7,985 nucleotides of DNA from Clostridia bacterium (GCA_003557085.1 PWPR01000184.1:1-7985); one strand, 5' to 3'. Positions 1 through 6,936 are shown, numbered from the stretch's first letter. Made by a program: numbers and translations. The notes: generated from the sequence alone by a model not told the origin.

Positions 1-1040
1 AGCTAAAAAAGCAATTAGTAGAATTAAGTGGTGAAAAAGAGAAACTACATGAAAAAGCTAAGCAAATATCAAATAGTGCTCAAGAGAAAATGTTAGCAGT
101 AAGAAAAAAAGCAAAAGAAAAAGGAATAGAAATAGATAGGATAAAGAAAAAAGAGAAAGTAAAGACAGATTCAAGTGATTTAGATGATATTATAACCAAA
201 GCAACCAGCCAAATAGGACCACTCGTAAGTTCGATAATAGAGTCTATTAGCTTTGGTGGAGATGGACACTTAGTGGTAGAAGCATTTGATTGGGAACCTG
301 AGAATAAGCAGGAAAACGTTGTAATAAACACAAACTTGCAAAATGGCAGTGTAAAAGTTTACCAAGATGAAGATAGAGATAGTATTCATGTAAAGCTTAA
401 TAAGAGAGTAAAGGCTGATAAAGAGAGAGTAGATCAAATAGCTAAAGACTTAGTGAACATAAAGCAAGCTGGAAATATCATTAGCATAGAGGTAGAGAAA
501 AAGTTTAGCAACCGCCATAGTGTATCTGCAGAGATTTATCTGCCTGAAAAATATAAGTATGATTGCAATCTAAAATCAGTAAATGGATCAATTACACTTG
601 AAGAAGTAAATGGAGATGCCTTTTTAATCAGTACTACGAATGGAAAAGTTGTAATTTCAGATTCAAATGCTAGAAGAATTCAAGCTGGGTCTACCAATGG
701 TTCGATTAGATGTCATGCTAAATCAGAAAAGGTTGACTTAAGGACATCTAATGGCTCAATTAAACACTATATACCTGAGGAGATGAGGGGTGAAGTAAAT
801 CTTTCAACTGTAAATGGTTCAGTAAGAGTTTATCTAGAGACAGAGGAATGTGCTTCAGTAAAGGCAAAATCAAAAGTTGGTGGCATTAAGCTTGAAGGTA
901 ATTGGAAAATTGTCAAAGAGATAAAAGGTAGAGTAGGGAATGACGTAGTTGCTCATCAAAGACATTGTGACTTAGAGACAGCTAGTCTTAGGATTAATGC
1001 TACAACTTCACAGGGCTCGATTAGAGTAATGGAAGAATAA
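1..1040 (+). CDS. DUF4097-type beta-strand repeat protein, 5' end missing (YvlB-like)
   Basis: The reading frame is open from base 3 to the TAA at 1038-1040, so the gene begins outside the window. The ATG at 90 is internal: the frame before it is open and encodes similar lysine/glutamate-rich sequence, and no ribosome binding site precedes it. Counting from that ATG, residues 1-35 are highly charged and probably helical. Residues 75-315 are rich in short beta strands with a recurring turn: NGS at 85, VNGS at 164, VNGD at 173, TNGK at 183, TNGS at 202, SNGS at 220 and VNGS at 241. This spacing is typical of the DUF4097 (putative adhesin, right-handed beta-helix) fold found in Bacillus YvlB and LiaG. 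I see no membrane segment in the visible part. The molecular function of the family is poorly defined; links to cell-envelope stress are known for some relatives. A terminator follows directly, so this gene ends its transcript. The family call is fairly sure, the function is not. Confidence 0.75.
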   Translation, partial: LKKQLVELSGEKEKLHEKAKQISNSAQEKMLAVRKKAKEKGIEIDRIKKKEKVKTDSSDLDDIITKATSQIGPLVSSIIESISFGGDGHLVVEAFDWEPENKQENVVINTNLQNGSVKVYQDEDRDSIHVKLNKRVKADKERVDQIAKDLVNIKQAGNIISIEVEKKFSNRHSVSAEIYLPEKYKYDCNLKSVNGSITLEEVNGDAFLISTTNGKVVISDSNARRIQAGSTNGSIRCHAKSEKVDLRTSNGSIKHYIPEEMRGEVNLSTVNGSVRVYLETEECASVKAKSKVGGIKLEGNWKIVKEIKGRVGNDVVAHQRHCDLETASLRINATTSQGSIRVMEE

Positions 1041-1046
1041 ATATAG

Positions 1047-1080
1047 GGTTTTCACTCAATTCAGAGTGAAAGCCTTTTTT
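1047..1080 (+). terminator. Intrinsic terminator after the DUF4097 gene
   Basis: An 11-bp stem (GGTTTTCACTC at 1047-1057 with GAGTGAAAGCC at 1064-1074, one G-T wobble) encloses a six-base loop and is followed by six T residues (1075-1080). It starts 7 nt after the stop codon. It separates the DUF4097 gene from the ylmH operon. Confidence 0.9.
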
Positions 1081-1105
1081 GTTTATAAGCAGCTTATGCT
1101 ACAAT
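1079..1105 (+). promoter_or_regulatory. Probable promoter of the ylmH-recD2-pxpA operon
   Basis: TACAAT at 1100-1105 (five of six matches to TATAAT) is preceded by TG one base upstream (1097-1098), giving an extended -10. A weak -35, TTGTTT at 1079-1084, lies 15 nt upstream; the short spacing means the extended -10 probably carries most of the recognition. It lies just after the preceding terminator and about 43 nt before the GTG start, the expected place. A palindrome fills the spacer (see the repeat entry). Confidence 0.55.
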
Positions 1106-1125
1106 AAAGATAAGCGTTTAGCTTA
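1085..1125. repeat. Two palindromes sharing TAAGC/GCTTA half-sites around the ylmH -10
   Basis: The first palindrome is ATAAGC-A-GCTTAT at 1085-1097, in the promoter spacer. The second is TAAGC-GTTTA-GCTTA at 1111-1125, just after the -10 and over the expected transcription start. They share the half-site, and their centres are 27 bp apart. The arrangement looks like an operator. A role as an RNA hairpin at the 5' end of the transcript is possible for the second copy only. Confidence 0.5.
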
Positions 1126-1147
1126 CAAATGAAAGAAGGTCGATATA

Positions 1148-1945
1148 GTGGATGTTAGAGAAAAATTAATGATGCATGCCAAAGACAGTAATGAAAAAAT
1201 GTTTGTTGGTAGGATTTGTGAACTGGCAGAAAGAAGTCAGCAAGCACAATCACTTGAATATACTGATTTTCTCAATCCTGCAGAACTAGAGTTAACAGAA
1301 ATTGCTATAAATTCATATCCAGCATTGAGTTTTGAAAGCAATGGGGGATATGATGGAGCAGAAAGAAAAATTGTAGCTATATATCCTACGAGATGTTCTT
1401 GGCTAGAACCAGAGATTGAAGTTGAGGCAATAAAGATTACACCAAAAGCTAATAATGCTAGCTTAACGCATAGAGACTATTTAGGTGCTTTAGTGAACTC
1501 GGGACTAAAGAGAAAAGTATTAGGTGATATACAAGTAAGAGAAGATTTTGCTTATGTAATTGTGAAAAAGAGTATCAGTGATTATCTAAAAACTAATCTT
1601 ACCCAGGTTGGGTCAAGCACAGTGGTAGTTGATTATGTAGATTTAGATGAAATTAGTCCAAAGGAAGAAAAATATAATACTTCAGTAATTACTGTAGCTT
1701 CTATGAGGCTTGACTCAGTAGTTGCAAAAGCTTTTCAACTATCCCGAGGAGCAGCAGCAAACTTTATTAGACAAGGTCGAGTTAAAGTCAATCATAGAGC
1801 AGTTGCTTCTGCTTCCCATGAGTTAGCAGAAGGAGATGTTCTTTCTTGCAGAGGAAGAGGAAGATGCACTATAACAAAGGTCTTAGGGAAGACTAAAAAA
1901 GGAAGAGTAAAACTAGAGGTAGGGTTTCCGATACTAGATATATAG
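1148..1945 (+). CDS. ylmH: YlmH-family S4-domain RNA-binding protein
   Basis: This 265-residue protein has the length and layout of the YlmH family (B. subtilis YlmH is about 257 residues). The N-terminal part carries the family signatures YTDFLNP (residues 38-44), GGYDGAERKIVAIYP (66-80) and LTHRDYLGALVNSGLKRKVLGDI (about 106-128). A C-terminal S4 RNA-binding domain spans about 184-250, with MRLDSVVAKAFQLSRGAA, then QGRVKVN and GDVLSCRGRGR. S4 domains bind structured RNA; recent work places B. subtilis YlmH in rescue of stalled large ribosomal subunits. The start is GTG at 1148, set by AGAAGG at 1134-1139 with 8 nt spacing. It is first in a tight run with recD2 (11 nt gap). In many Bacillota ylmH sits in the sepF-ylmG-divIVA division cluster; here neither neighbour is a division gene. 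The family call is strong; the cellular role is taken from relatives. Confidence 0.9.
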   Translation: MDVREKLMMHAKDSNEKMFVGRICELAERSQQAQSLEYTDFLNPAELELTEIAINSYPALSFESNGGYDGAERKIVAIYPTRCSWLEPEIEVEAIKITPKANNASLTHRDYLGALVNSGLKRKVLGDIQVREDFAYVIVKKSISDYLKTNLTQVGSSTVVVDYVDLDEISPKEEKYNTSVITVASMRLDSVVAKAFQLSRGAAANFIRQGRVKVNHRAVASASHELAEGDVLSCRGRGRCTITKVLGKTKKGRVKLEVGFPILDI

Positions 1946-1956
1946 GAGTTTGCTAT

Positions 1957-4122
1957 ATGGAACAATACAGTGGTGTTATAACAAGGTTTACTCATCGCAA
2001 TGAGGAGAATGGCTATACAGTAGCTAGGCTTAGCTTGGAAGATGGTAGCAGTATTAAAATAGTAGGGTATTTCCCTGTTTTAGAAGTAGGTGAAACTATT
2101 ACTGTTTTAGGTAATTATGAAACTCATTCTGAGCATGGTGAGCAATTTGCTGTTGAGAAGTATAAAGCAGAAATACCAATGACAGAAAAAGGTCTGAGGC
2201 ATTATTTAGCTTCTGGGCCTTTTAAGGGTATTGGGAAAAAAATGGCTGAGAATTTAGTTGACCATTTTGGGCTTGATATCTTAACTATTATAGAAAATGA
2301 GCCACAACGACTTAGAGAAGTGCCAGGGATAGGAAAGAGCAAAGTGAAAGCAATTATTAAGGGACTTGAAGCAGCTGAAGATCATGAAGCGATGATTTTC
2401 CTCCAAGGACTTGGTTTAACCCCTGGTTATGCTGGTAGGGTAATTGATCATTATGGAGATAATACTGTAGATAAAATTAAGGAAAACCCTTACTTACTTG
2501 CTAATGAAGTCCATGGGATAGGCTTTAAAACAGCAGATAGAGTAGCCATATCAAATGGCCTTGAAGTAAATCATCCAGAGAGAATTAGAGCTGGAATAAA
2601 ATATGTTTTAGAAAAAAGCCTAGAAGAGGGGCATTGTTATTTGCCACTTAAAGAACTTTTAGTGAGAACAAGTGAAGCACTAAATATTAATAATCAATTC
2701 ATAAATGAGCAAATAGAAAGTTTATTAGAAGCAAAAGAGTTAATTAGAGAAACAGACGGAGAAGAAAAAATATATTTAAGCATATATTATTATGCTGAAC
2801 AAGCTGTTGCTAAATCTATTAACAGTCTTGTCAATTGGCAAGCACTTATTATGCTTGATATGGAAAGTGAAATAAGCAATTATGAAAAAAGAAGAGGATT
2901 CTCTCTAGCCAAAAAACAAAAGCAAGCTGTTGTGACTTCACTAAAAAGTGGGGTAAGTATCATAACAGGTGGTCCTGGAACAGGAAAGACCACTACAATC
3001 AGATGCATAATTGAGTTATTTGACAAAGCCAATAAGAAGGTTGAACTAGCAGCACCTACAGGAAGGGCTGCGCAAAAATTAAGCGAATCAGCTAATAAAC
3101 CAGCCAAAACTATTCATAGATTACTAGAGTACTCTTATACTGAAGGGAAAATGCAATTTGCAAAAAATGCTGAGAATCCTTTGTCTACTGATGTTTTAAT
3201 AATTGATGAAGTTTCTATGGTTGATATTATGCTTATGTATCAACTTCTTCAAGCAATCCCACCTGGTTGCCAGGTAATATTTGTAGGGGATGTGGACCAG
3301 TTGCCTTCAGTAGGAGCTGGAAACGTTTTAAGGGACTTAATAGATTCAAGCATAATTCCGGTTGTCAAATTGGATGAAATTTTTAGACAAGAAAGAGAGA
3401 GTTTAATTATATATAATGCTCATAGAATAAATCAAGGTGAGTTTCCATACATAAATAATAGTTCTAAGGATTTCTTCTTTGTAGATAGAGAAGACCCTGA
3501 GGATGTAGTAAAAACTATTTTATCCCTTTGTAAAACAAGATTGCCACGTTACCAAAATGTTCATCCGATTGAGGATATTCAAGTGCTAAGCCCAATGAGG
3601 AGAACTTTAACAGGTGTTGATAATTTGAATATTTTATTGCAAAAAGCTTTGAACCCTAAGAGAAAGTCTGATCCTAAACTAACTAAAGGAAAACAGACTT
3701 GGTATGAGGGAGATAAAGTAATGCAAATCAGAAATAATTATACGAAGAATGTATATAATGGTGATTTAGGTAGAATTATAGAGATTAATAAAGATAAGCA
3801 AGAGTTAATAGTGGCTTATCCAAATCAAAAAAGAAAGAGATATGTGGAGTATAGTTTTGGAGAACTGTCTGAACTTACCTTAGCTTATGCAATTTCAGTT
3901 CATAAAAGTCAAGGTAGTGAGTATAGTGTAGTGGTTATGCCAGTTACAACTCAACACTTTCTGATGCTTCAGCAAAACCTAATTTACACAGGTATAACAA
4001 GAGCAAAAAAAATGGTTGTTCTAGTAGGCACTAAAAAAGCACTTGCTATAGCTATAAAGAACAACAATGTTGAAAAAAGATACACAACACTGTCAAAACA
4101 TTTAAGAGAAATGGAGGAGTAA
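1957..4122 (+). CDS. recD2: RecD2 5'-3' DNA helicase (RecD/TraA family, SF1B)
   Basis: This 721-residue protein is a RecD-like helicase of the RecBC-independent type found in Bacillota and Deinococcus. It unwinds DNA 5' to 3' using ATP and acts in repair and replication-fork maintenance. The N-terminal region, diagnostic for RecD2, holds helix-hairpin-helix elements: FKGIG (89-93), VPGIGKSK (122-129) and HGIGFKTA (186-193). The helicase core has Walker A GGPGTGKTTT (338-347), motif Ia APTGRAA (366-372), Walker B LIIDE with D417-E418, motif III GDVDQLPSVG (444-453), motif IV DEIFRQ (473-478), motif V HKSQGSE (649-655) and motif VI YTGITRAK (677-684). All are intact and the length is close to normal. 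The ATG start has AGGAG at 1944-1948, overlapping the ylmH stop, with 8 nt spacing. Co-transcription with ylmH and pxpA is very likely. I see no recB or recC in the window. Confidence 0.97.
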   Translation: MEQYSGVITRFTHRNEENGYTVARLSLEDGSSIKIVGYFPVLEVGETITVLGNYETHSEHGEQFAVEKYKAEIPMTEKGLRHYLASGPFKGIGKKMAENLVDHFGLDILTIIENEPQRLREVPGIGKSKVKAIIKGLEAAEDHEAMIFLQGLGLTPGYAGRVIDHYGDNTVDKIKENPYLLANEVHGIGFKTADRVAISNGLEVNHPERIRAGIKYVLEKSLEEGHCYLPLKELLVRTSEALNINNQFINEQIESLLEAKELIRETDGEEKIYLSIYYYAEQAVAKSINSLVNWQALIMLDMESEISNYEKRRGFSLAKKQKQAVVTSLKSGVSIITGGPGTGKTTTIRCIIELFDKANKKVELAAPTGRAAQKLSESANKPAKTIHRLLEYSYTEGKMQFAKNAENPLSTDVLIIDEVSMVDIMLMYQLLQAIPPGCQVIFVGDVDQLPSVGAGNVLRDLIDSSIIPVVKLDEIFRQERESLIIYNAHRINQGEFPYINNSSKDFFFVDREDPEDVVKTILSLCKTRLPRYQNVHPIEDIQVLSPMRRTLTGVDNLNILLQKALNPKRKSDPKLTKGKQTWYEGDKVMQIRNNYTKNVYNGDLGRIIEINKDKQELIVAYPNQKRKRYVEYSFGELSELTLAYAISVHKSQGSEYSVVVMPVTTQHFLMLQQNLIYTGITRAKKMVVLVGTKKALAIAIKNNNVEKRYTTLSKHLREMEE

Positions 4123-4124
4123 TA

Positions 4125-4871
4125 ATGAGTAAGTATCAAGTTGATCTAAATGCTGATTTAGGAGAGGGTGCAGGTTATGATGATGAACTAATTCCGATGT
4201 TGACTTCTGCAAACATTGCTTGTGGATTCCATGCTGGTAATCCTCATATGATGAGAGAAGCAGTCAAGCACTGTGTAGAGCATGAGGTTCATATAGGAGC
4301 ACATCCTTCTTTTCCTGATCCTTGGGGTTTTGGTAGAAGAGAAATGCAATGCACTTGTGATGAGGTAATTGATTATATGCTCTATCAGATTGGCTCTCTG
4401 GCTGCTTTTTGTCAAGCTGAGGGTGTTAAGCTGTATCATGTCAAACCACATGGCTCAATCTACAATATGGCTTGGAGAGATATGGATTTAGCTAAGGCTA
4501 TTGTAGAAGGCATTAAGCGGTTTGATAAAAATTTGATACTCTTTGCTCAGCCAAATTCCTATTTGGCAAAAGCAGGAGTTGAGGCTGGTCTTAAGGTGGT
4601 TTATGAGGTATTTGCAGACAGAGCATACAATAACGATGGGAGTCTTACTTCTAGAAAAGAAAAAAATTCTGTCTTGCATGATCCAGAGAAAGTGCTAGAG
4701 AGAACAATAAAAATGGTTCTTGAAGGTAAAGTTATTACTTATGAAAATGAAGAGTTAGAGCTCAAAGCAGGCACTATATGCCTTCATGGAGATAATCCTG
4801 CTGCAATTATGCTTGCTCAATCAATTAGGCAAGGGCTTATTGAAAATGATGTAGAAATAGTAGCGCCATAA
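4125..4871 (+). CDS. pxpA: 5-oxoprolinase subunit A (LamB/YcsF family)
   Basis: This 248-residue protein shows the complete LamB/YcsF signature: DLNADLGE (7-14), NIACGFHAGNP (30-40), GAHPSFPDPWGFGRR (58-72), HVKPHGSIYN (105-114), EVFADRAYNNDGSLTSR (161-177) and CLHGDNP (219-225). In known systems PxpA works with PxpB and PxpC to hydrolyse 5-oxoproline (pyroglutamate) to glutamate using ATP; it is cytosolic. The ATG lies 2 nt after the recD2 stop. Its ribosome binding site GGAGG (4113-4117) lies inside the last recD2 codons, so translation is probably coupled. The length is normal for the family and no signature motif is missing. The oddity is context: pxpB and pxpC, usually adjacent, do not follow, because the next gene encodes a YtxH-type protein. 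They may be elsewhere in the genome, or the protein may work alone. No convincing terminator follows. Confidence 0.93.
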   Translation: MSKYQVDLNADLGEGAGYDDELIPMLTSANIACGFHAGNPHMMREAVKHCVEHEVHIGAHPSFPDPWGFGRREMQCTCDEVIDYMLYQIGSLAAFCQAEGVKLYHVKPHGSIYNMAWRDMDLAKAIVEGIKRFDKNLILFAQPNSYLAKAGVEAGLKVVYEVFADRAYNNDGSLTSRKEKNSVLHDPEKVLERTIKMVLEGKVITYENEELELKAGTICLHGDNPAAIMLAQSIRQGLIENDVEIVAP

Positions 4872-4907
4872 ATTTCAGTGGCATGTCTTAAGCAACTAGT
4901 TTAATGG

Positions 4908-4936
4908 TAGTTTTTAGCAGAATTTTGTGTTAAAAT
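4908..4936 (+). promoter_or_regulatory. Probable promoter of the YtxH-domain gene
   Basis: TAAAAT at 4931-4936 matches five of six -10 positions and is preceded by TG at 4928-4929, an extended -10 like that before ylmH. The -35 position, TAGTTT at 4908-4913 with a 17 nt spacer, is poor. It lies 45 nt upstream of the ATG at 4982. The rest of the 110-base gap after pxpA shows nothing else I can support. Confidence 0.45.
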
Positions 4937-4967
4937 GTTAATAGACTAAAGTATTTAGTAAAAATAA

Positions 4968-4973
4968 AAGGAG
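4968..4973 (+). promoter_or_regulatory. Ribosome binding site that fixes the YtxH-gene start
   Basis: AAGGAG at 4968-4973 is the only strong site here. It lies 8 nt before ATG 4982. It overlaps the in-frame GTG at 4973 and is too close to the GTG at 4976, so both are unlikely starts. Confidence 0.8.
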
Positions 4974-4981
4974 TGGTGCAC

Positions 4982-5542
4982 ATGTTGATTAGATTTCTGT
5001 TAAACAAGTTAGAAGAGAGAGATCTTCTAAGTAAAACTGACTTTTACTCTCATGTTGAAAGAGAATATGAAGAGAGACAGAGAAGAGATGCAATTAAGTA
5101 CATAGGCATTGGCTTTACAATTGGTAGTGTGCTCACCGGATTATTTGCATTGTTCTTACTCCCAAAATCAGGAAAAGAGTTTAGAAATGATGTGAAGTAT
5201 AAAGTCGATAAGGTAGCAAAAGCTGCTGAAGAAAAAACTGAAAAAGCCAGAGTGAAAGGTGAAGAACTTTTCAAAAAAGCAGATAAGCTTTTTGAGTCAA
5301 AGAAAAAAGATGTGATTGATTTTGCTGATGAAGTGGAAGATGAAGTAGATGACTTGAAGGAAGAGTCTAAGCTAGCAAAGCTAAGAGCTAAACTTAAGGC
5401 AAAAGAAACTAAAAAAGATGTAGAAGAAATAATTGAAGATAAAGTTGATCAAGCTAAAGAAATTAAAGAGCAACTTGATGAGGGAGCAGAAGATGTTAAA
5501 GATGAAGCCAAGGAAACTATTGATGAAATAGAGAAGAAGTAA
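4982..5542 (+). CDS. YtxH-domain membrane-anchored protein with long charged helical tail
   Basis: This is a 186-residue protein when read from ATG 4982, chosen because of the ribosome binding site at 4968-4973; longer frames from GTG 4973 or 4976 would overlap that site. After a charged N-terminal stretch, residues 40-61 form one membrane segment (YIGIGFTIGSVLTGLFALFLLP), followed at once by PKSGKEFR (61-68). A glycine-rich hydrophobic helix running into a PKSGKE-type sequence is the hallmark of the YtxH family. The remaining 118 residues are almost entirely lysine, glutamate, aspartate and alanine, and should form a long amphipathic helix or coiled coil. YtxH proteins are often induced by general stress in Bacillus; the biochemical role is unknown. 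The gene has its own promoter candidate and terminator and seems monocistronic. TAA is followed directly by a second stop, TAG. Before the IS insertion it was convergent with the kinase gene. Confidence 0.8.
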   Translation: MLIRFLLNKLEERDLLSKTDFYSHVEREYEERQRRDAIKYIGIGFTIGSVLTGLFALFLLPKSGKEFRNDVKYKVDKVAKAAEEKTEKARVKGEELFKKADKLFESKKKDVIDFADEVEDEVDDLKEESKLAKLRAKLKAKETKKDVEEIIEDKVDQAKEIKEQLDEGAEDVKDEAKETIDEIEKK

Positions 5543-5547
5543 TAGCA

Positions 5548-5580
5548 AATCCTGGGAGTTATTTCCCAGGATTTTTTTTA
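5548..5580 (+). terminator. Intrinsic terminator after the YtxH-domain gene
   Basis: A perfect 10-bp stem (AATCCTGGGA at 5548-5557 with TCCCAGGATT at 5564-5573) has a six-base loop and a run of eight T residues (5572-5579). It is strong in the + direction. In the - direction the hairpin is the same but only about three T residues follow, so it would be at best a weak terminator for the kinase or transposase transcripts. Confidence 0.92.
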
Positions 5581-5590
5581 CTTCTTCTGT

Positions 5591-5598
5591 CTTTTTGC
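5591..5598. repeat. Left copy of the 8-bp target duplication of the IS
   Basis: CTTTTTGC abuts the left IS end. The partner at 6966-6973 is CTTTTTCC, seven of eight identical. Eight to nine bp is the usual duplication size for the IS256 family. Confidence 0.65.
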
Positions 5599-5627
5599 GA
5601 GACTGTAAATAGTTTTGTGTAAATTAA
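5599..5627 (+). repeat. Left terminal inverted repeat of the IS
   Basis: It begins GAGACTGTAAA and contains TTTTGTGTA (5613-5621). Compared with the reverse complement of 6937-6965, 21 of 29 positions match with no gap, including the identical TGTAAA and TTTTGTGTA blocks. Confidence 0.75.
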
Positions 5628-5639
5628 TAAAGAAAAATA

Positions 5640-5651
5640 TCACAAGAGTAA
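5640..5651 (+). repeat. Left copy of a 12-base subterminal inverted repeat
   Basis: TCACAAGAGTAA is identical to the reverse complement of 6915-6926. It lies 41 bp inside the left IS end, just beyond the transposase stop. It may be an internal transposase-binding site, by analogy with multi-site IS ends; this is inference. Confidence 0.65.
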
Positions 5652-5659
5652 GAAAATAG

Positions 5660-6871
5660 TTAGGTTGTTAATGGGCTATCATGTAAGATTGATAGCTCAT
5701 TAATTATCAGGTCCCAATTTTTCACTCTTTGGGTCCACTTAGAAATAGCATCTTGAGAAATAAGATACAACATTTTAGCTAATGCCATATCAGTGCTAAA
5801 AACAGCTTTGCTCTTTGTTACCTTACGGAACTTACGATGTAAGTTTTCAATAATATTTGTAGTATACATTATTTTTCTAATGTTTTCAGAGTACATGAAA
5901 AAAGGAGATATAACATCCCAATTCTCATACCATGATTTTACACAAGTTGGATAATGATGATTCCATTGCTCTTTGAATAGCTCTAAATTACGATATGCTT
6001 CTTCCTCGTTTGGCGCTTTATATACTGCTTTTAGATCTTTCATTAATGCTTTAATATGTTTGTATGAAACATACTTTGTGGAAGATCTAATCTGATGTAT
6101 TATACATCTTTGAATTATTGCATCAGGATATGAAGCTAATATTGCTTGCTTAAAACCAGTTAATCCATCAACACTAAAGATATCTACTTTCTTAACTCCT
6201 CTATTCCTAAGATCTGTTAATATCTTTAACCAGAACTTACTAGACTCATTTTCTCCTATCCAGATGCCTAATATGTCCTTAAAACCTTCTAAATTAACCC
6301 CTAAAACGACATACGCTGCCTTTTTAACTATTCTATTGTCGTGCTTTACTTTGTAATGTATAGCATCCATAAAGATAAAAGGATACCTCTCTTCTAACGA
6401 TCTGCTTTGCCATTGTTCTACTAAGGGTATGATTTTATCTGTCATTTGAGATATTAATGTTGCTGAAAGTGGCATGCCATAGATGTCTTCTATATGATCA
6501 GATATATCTCTTTGACTCATTCCTTTTGCATACATCGATATTACCTTGTCTTCTATTGCTGAAATATCTTTAGAGTGTTTAGGAACTACTTTTGGCTCAA
6601 ACTCTCCTAGTCTATCTCTAGGAATATCTATCTCAAGATTACCATAGTCAGATCTTACTGTCTTTTTTGAACTTCCATTTCGACTGTTCTTACTAGATTT
6701 TCTTTCATATTTTTTGTACCCTAATTCATTTTCTAGCTCAGCGCTAAGCAACTCTTCAACACCAGACTTTAACACCTCTTTCAATACTCCCTGAAGATCC
6801 GCTAATCCTTCAATCTCTTGCTCTTTCATCAACTGACTTACTAATTCTTTGATACTCTCTTTTCTTCCCAT
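5660..6871 (-). CDS. IS256-family transposase (mutator-type DDE)
   Basis: This 403-residue protein is full length for the family. The catalytic triad can be placed at D169 (in FMDAIHYKV), D235 (in FSVDGLTGF) and E342 (in TTNIIENLHRKFRK). The RCIIHQIRSS segment (255-264) is the conserved C-x2-H region between the second D and E. The N-terminal 120 residues, with GYKKYERKSSKNSRNGSSKKTVRSDYG and SQRDISDHIEDIYG, form the DNA-binding helical region. The start is ATG at 6871-6869, with GGAGG (6885-6881) 9 nt upstream, and a good promoter precedes it inside the IS. No frameshift, stop or missing key residue is seen, so the enzyme is probably active. It acts on the IS ends in the cell. The closest named IS cannot be given without a database comparison. 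Confidence 0.96.
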   Translation of the reverse strand: MGRKESIKELVSQLMKEQEIEGLADLQGVLKEVLKSGVEELLSAELENELGYKKYERKSSKNSRNGSSKKTVRSDYGNLEIDIPRDRLGEFEPKVVPKHSKDISAIEDKVISMYAKGMSQRDISDHIEDIYGMPLSATLISQMTDKIIPLVEQWQSRSLEERYPFIFMDAIHYKVKHDNRIVKKAAYVVLGVNLEGFKDILGIWIGENESSKFWLKILTDLRNRGVKKVDIFSVDGLTGFKQAILASYPDAIIQRCIIHQIRSSTKYVSYKHIKALMKDLKAVYKAPNEEEAYRNLELFKEQWNHHYPTCVKSWYENWDVISPFFMYSENIRKIMYTTNIIENLHRKFRKVTKSKAVFSTDMALAKMLYLISQDAISKWTQRVKNWDLIINELSILHDSPLTT

Positions 6872-6880
6872 ACTAAAAAT

Positions 6881-6885
6881 CCTCC
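6881..6885 (-). promoter_or_regulatory. Ribosome binding site of the transposase
   Basis: On the - strand this reads GGAGG, within GTGGAGGA, 9 nt before the ATG at 6871. It supports that start, and it is strong for a transposase. Confidence 0.75.
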
Positions 6886-6899
6886 ACTTTCGTAATTAA

Positions 6900-6927
6900 A
6901 TTTTATCCTATTAATTACTCTTGTGAA
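6900..6927 (-). promoter_or_regulatory. Transposase promoter inside the right IS end
   Basis: On the - strand, TTCACA at 6927-6922 (five of six to TTGACA), a 16 nt spacer and TAAAAT at 6905-6900 (five of six to TATAAT) make a good vegetative promoter. Transcription would start near 6893, leaving a leader of about 20 nt before the ATG. The -35 overlaps the subterminal repeat at 6915-6926. Confidence 0.6.
6915..6926 (-). repeat. Right copy of the 12-base subterminal inverted repeat
   Basis: The - strand reads TCACAAGAGTAA, identical to 5640-5651 on the + strand. It lies 39 bp inside the right IS end and covers most of the transposase -35. Confidence 0.65.
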
Positions 6928-6936
6928 AGGATTTCT

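Noticed and set aside
90..92. ATG as the start of the first gene
   Set aside because: The same frame is open back to base 3 with similar charged coding sequence, and there is no ribosome binding site before this ATG. The gene is truncated by the window edge.
4894..4915. Terminator after pxpA (AACTA/TAGTT then T run)
   Set aside because: The stem is only 5 bp and AT-rich with a 9-base loop. It would be too weak, and the position overlaps the promoter candidate of the next gene.
4973..4978. GTG codons as the start of the YtxH-domain gene
   Set aside because: The first overlaps the ribosome binding site AAGGAG and the second is too close to it. ATG 4982 has the correct spacing of 8 nt.
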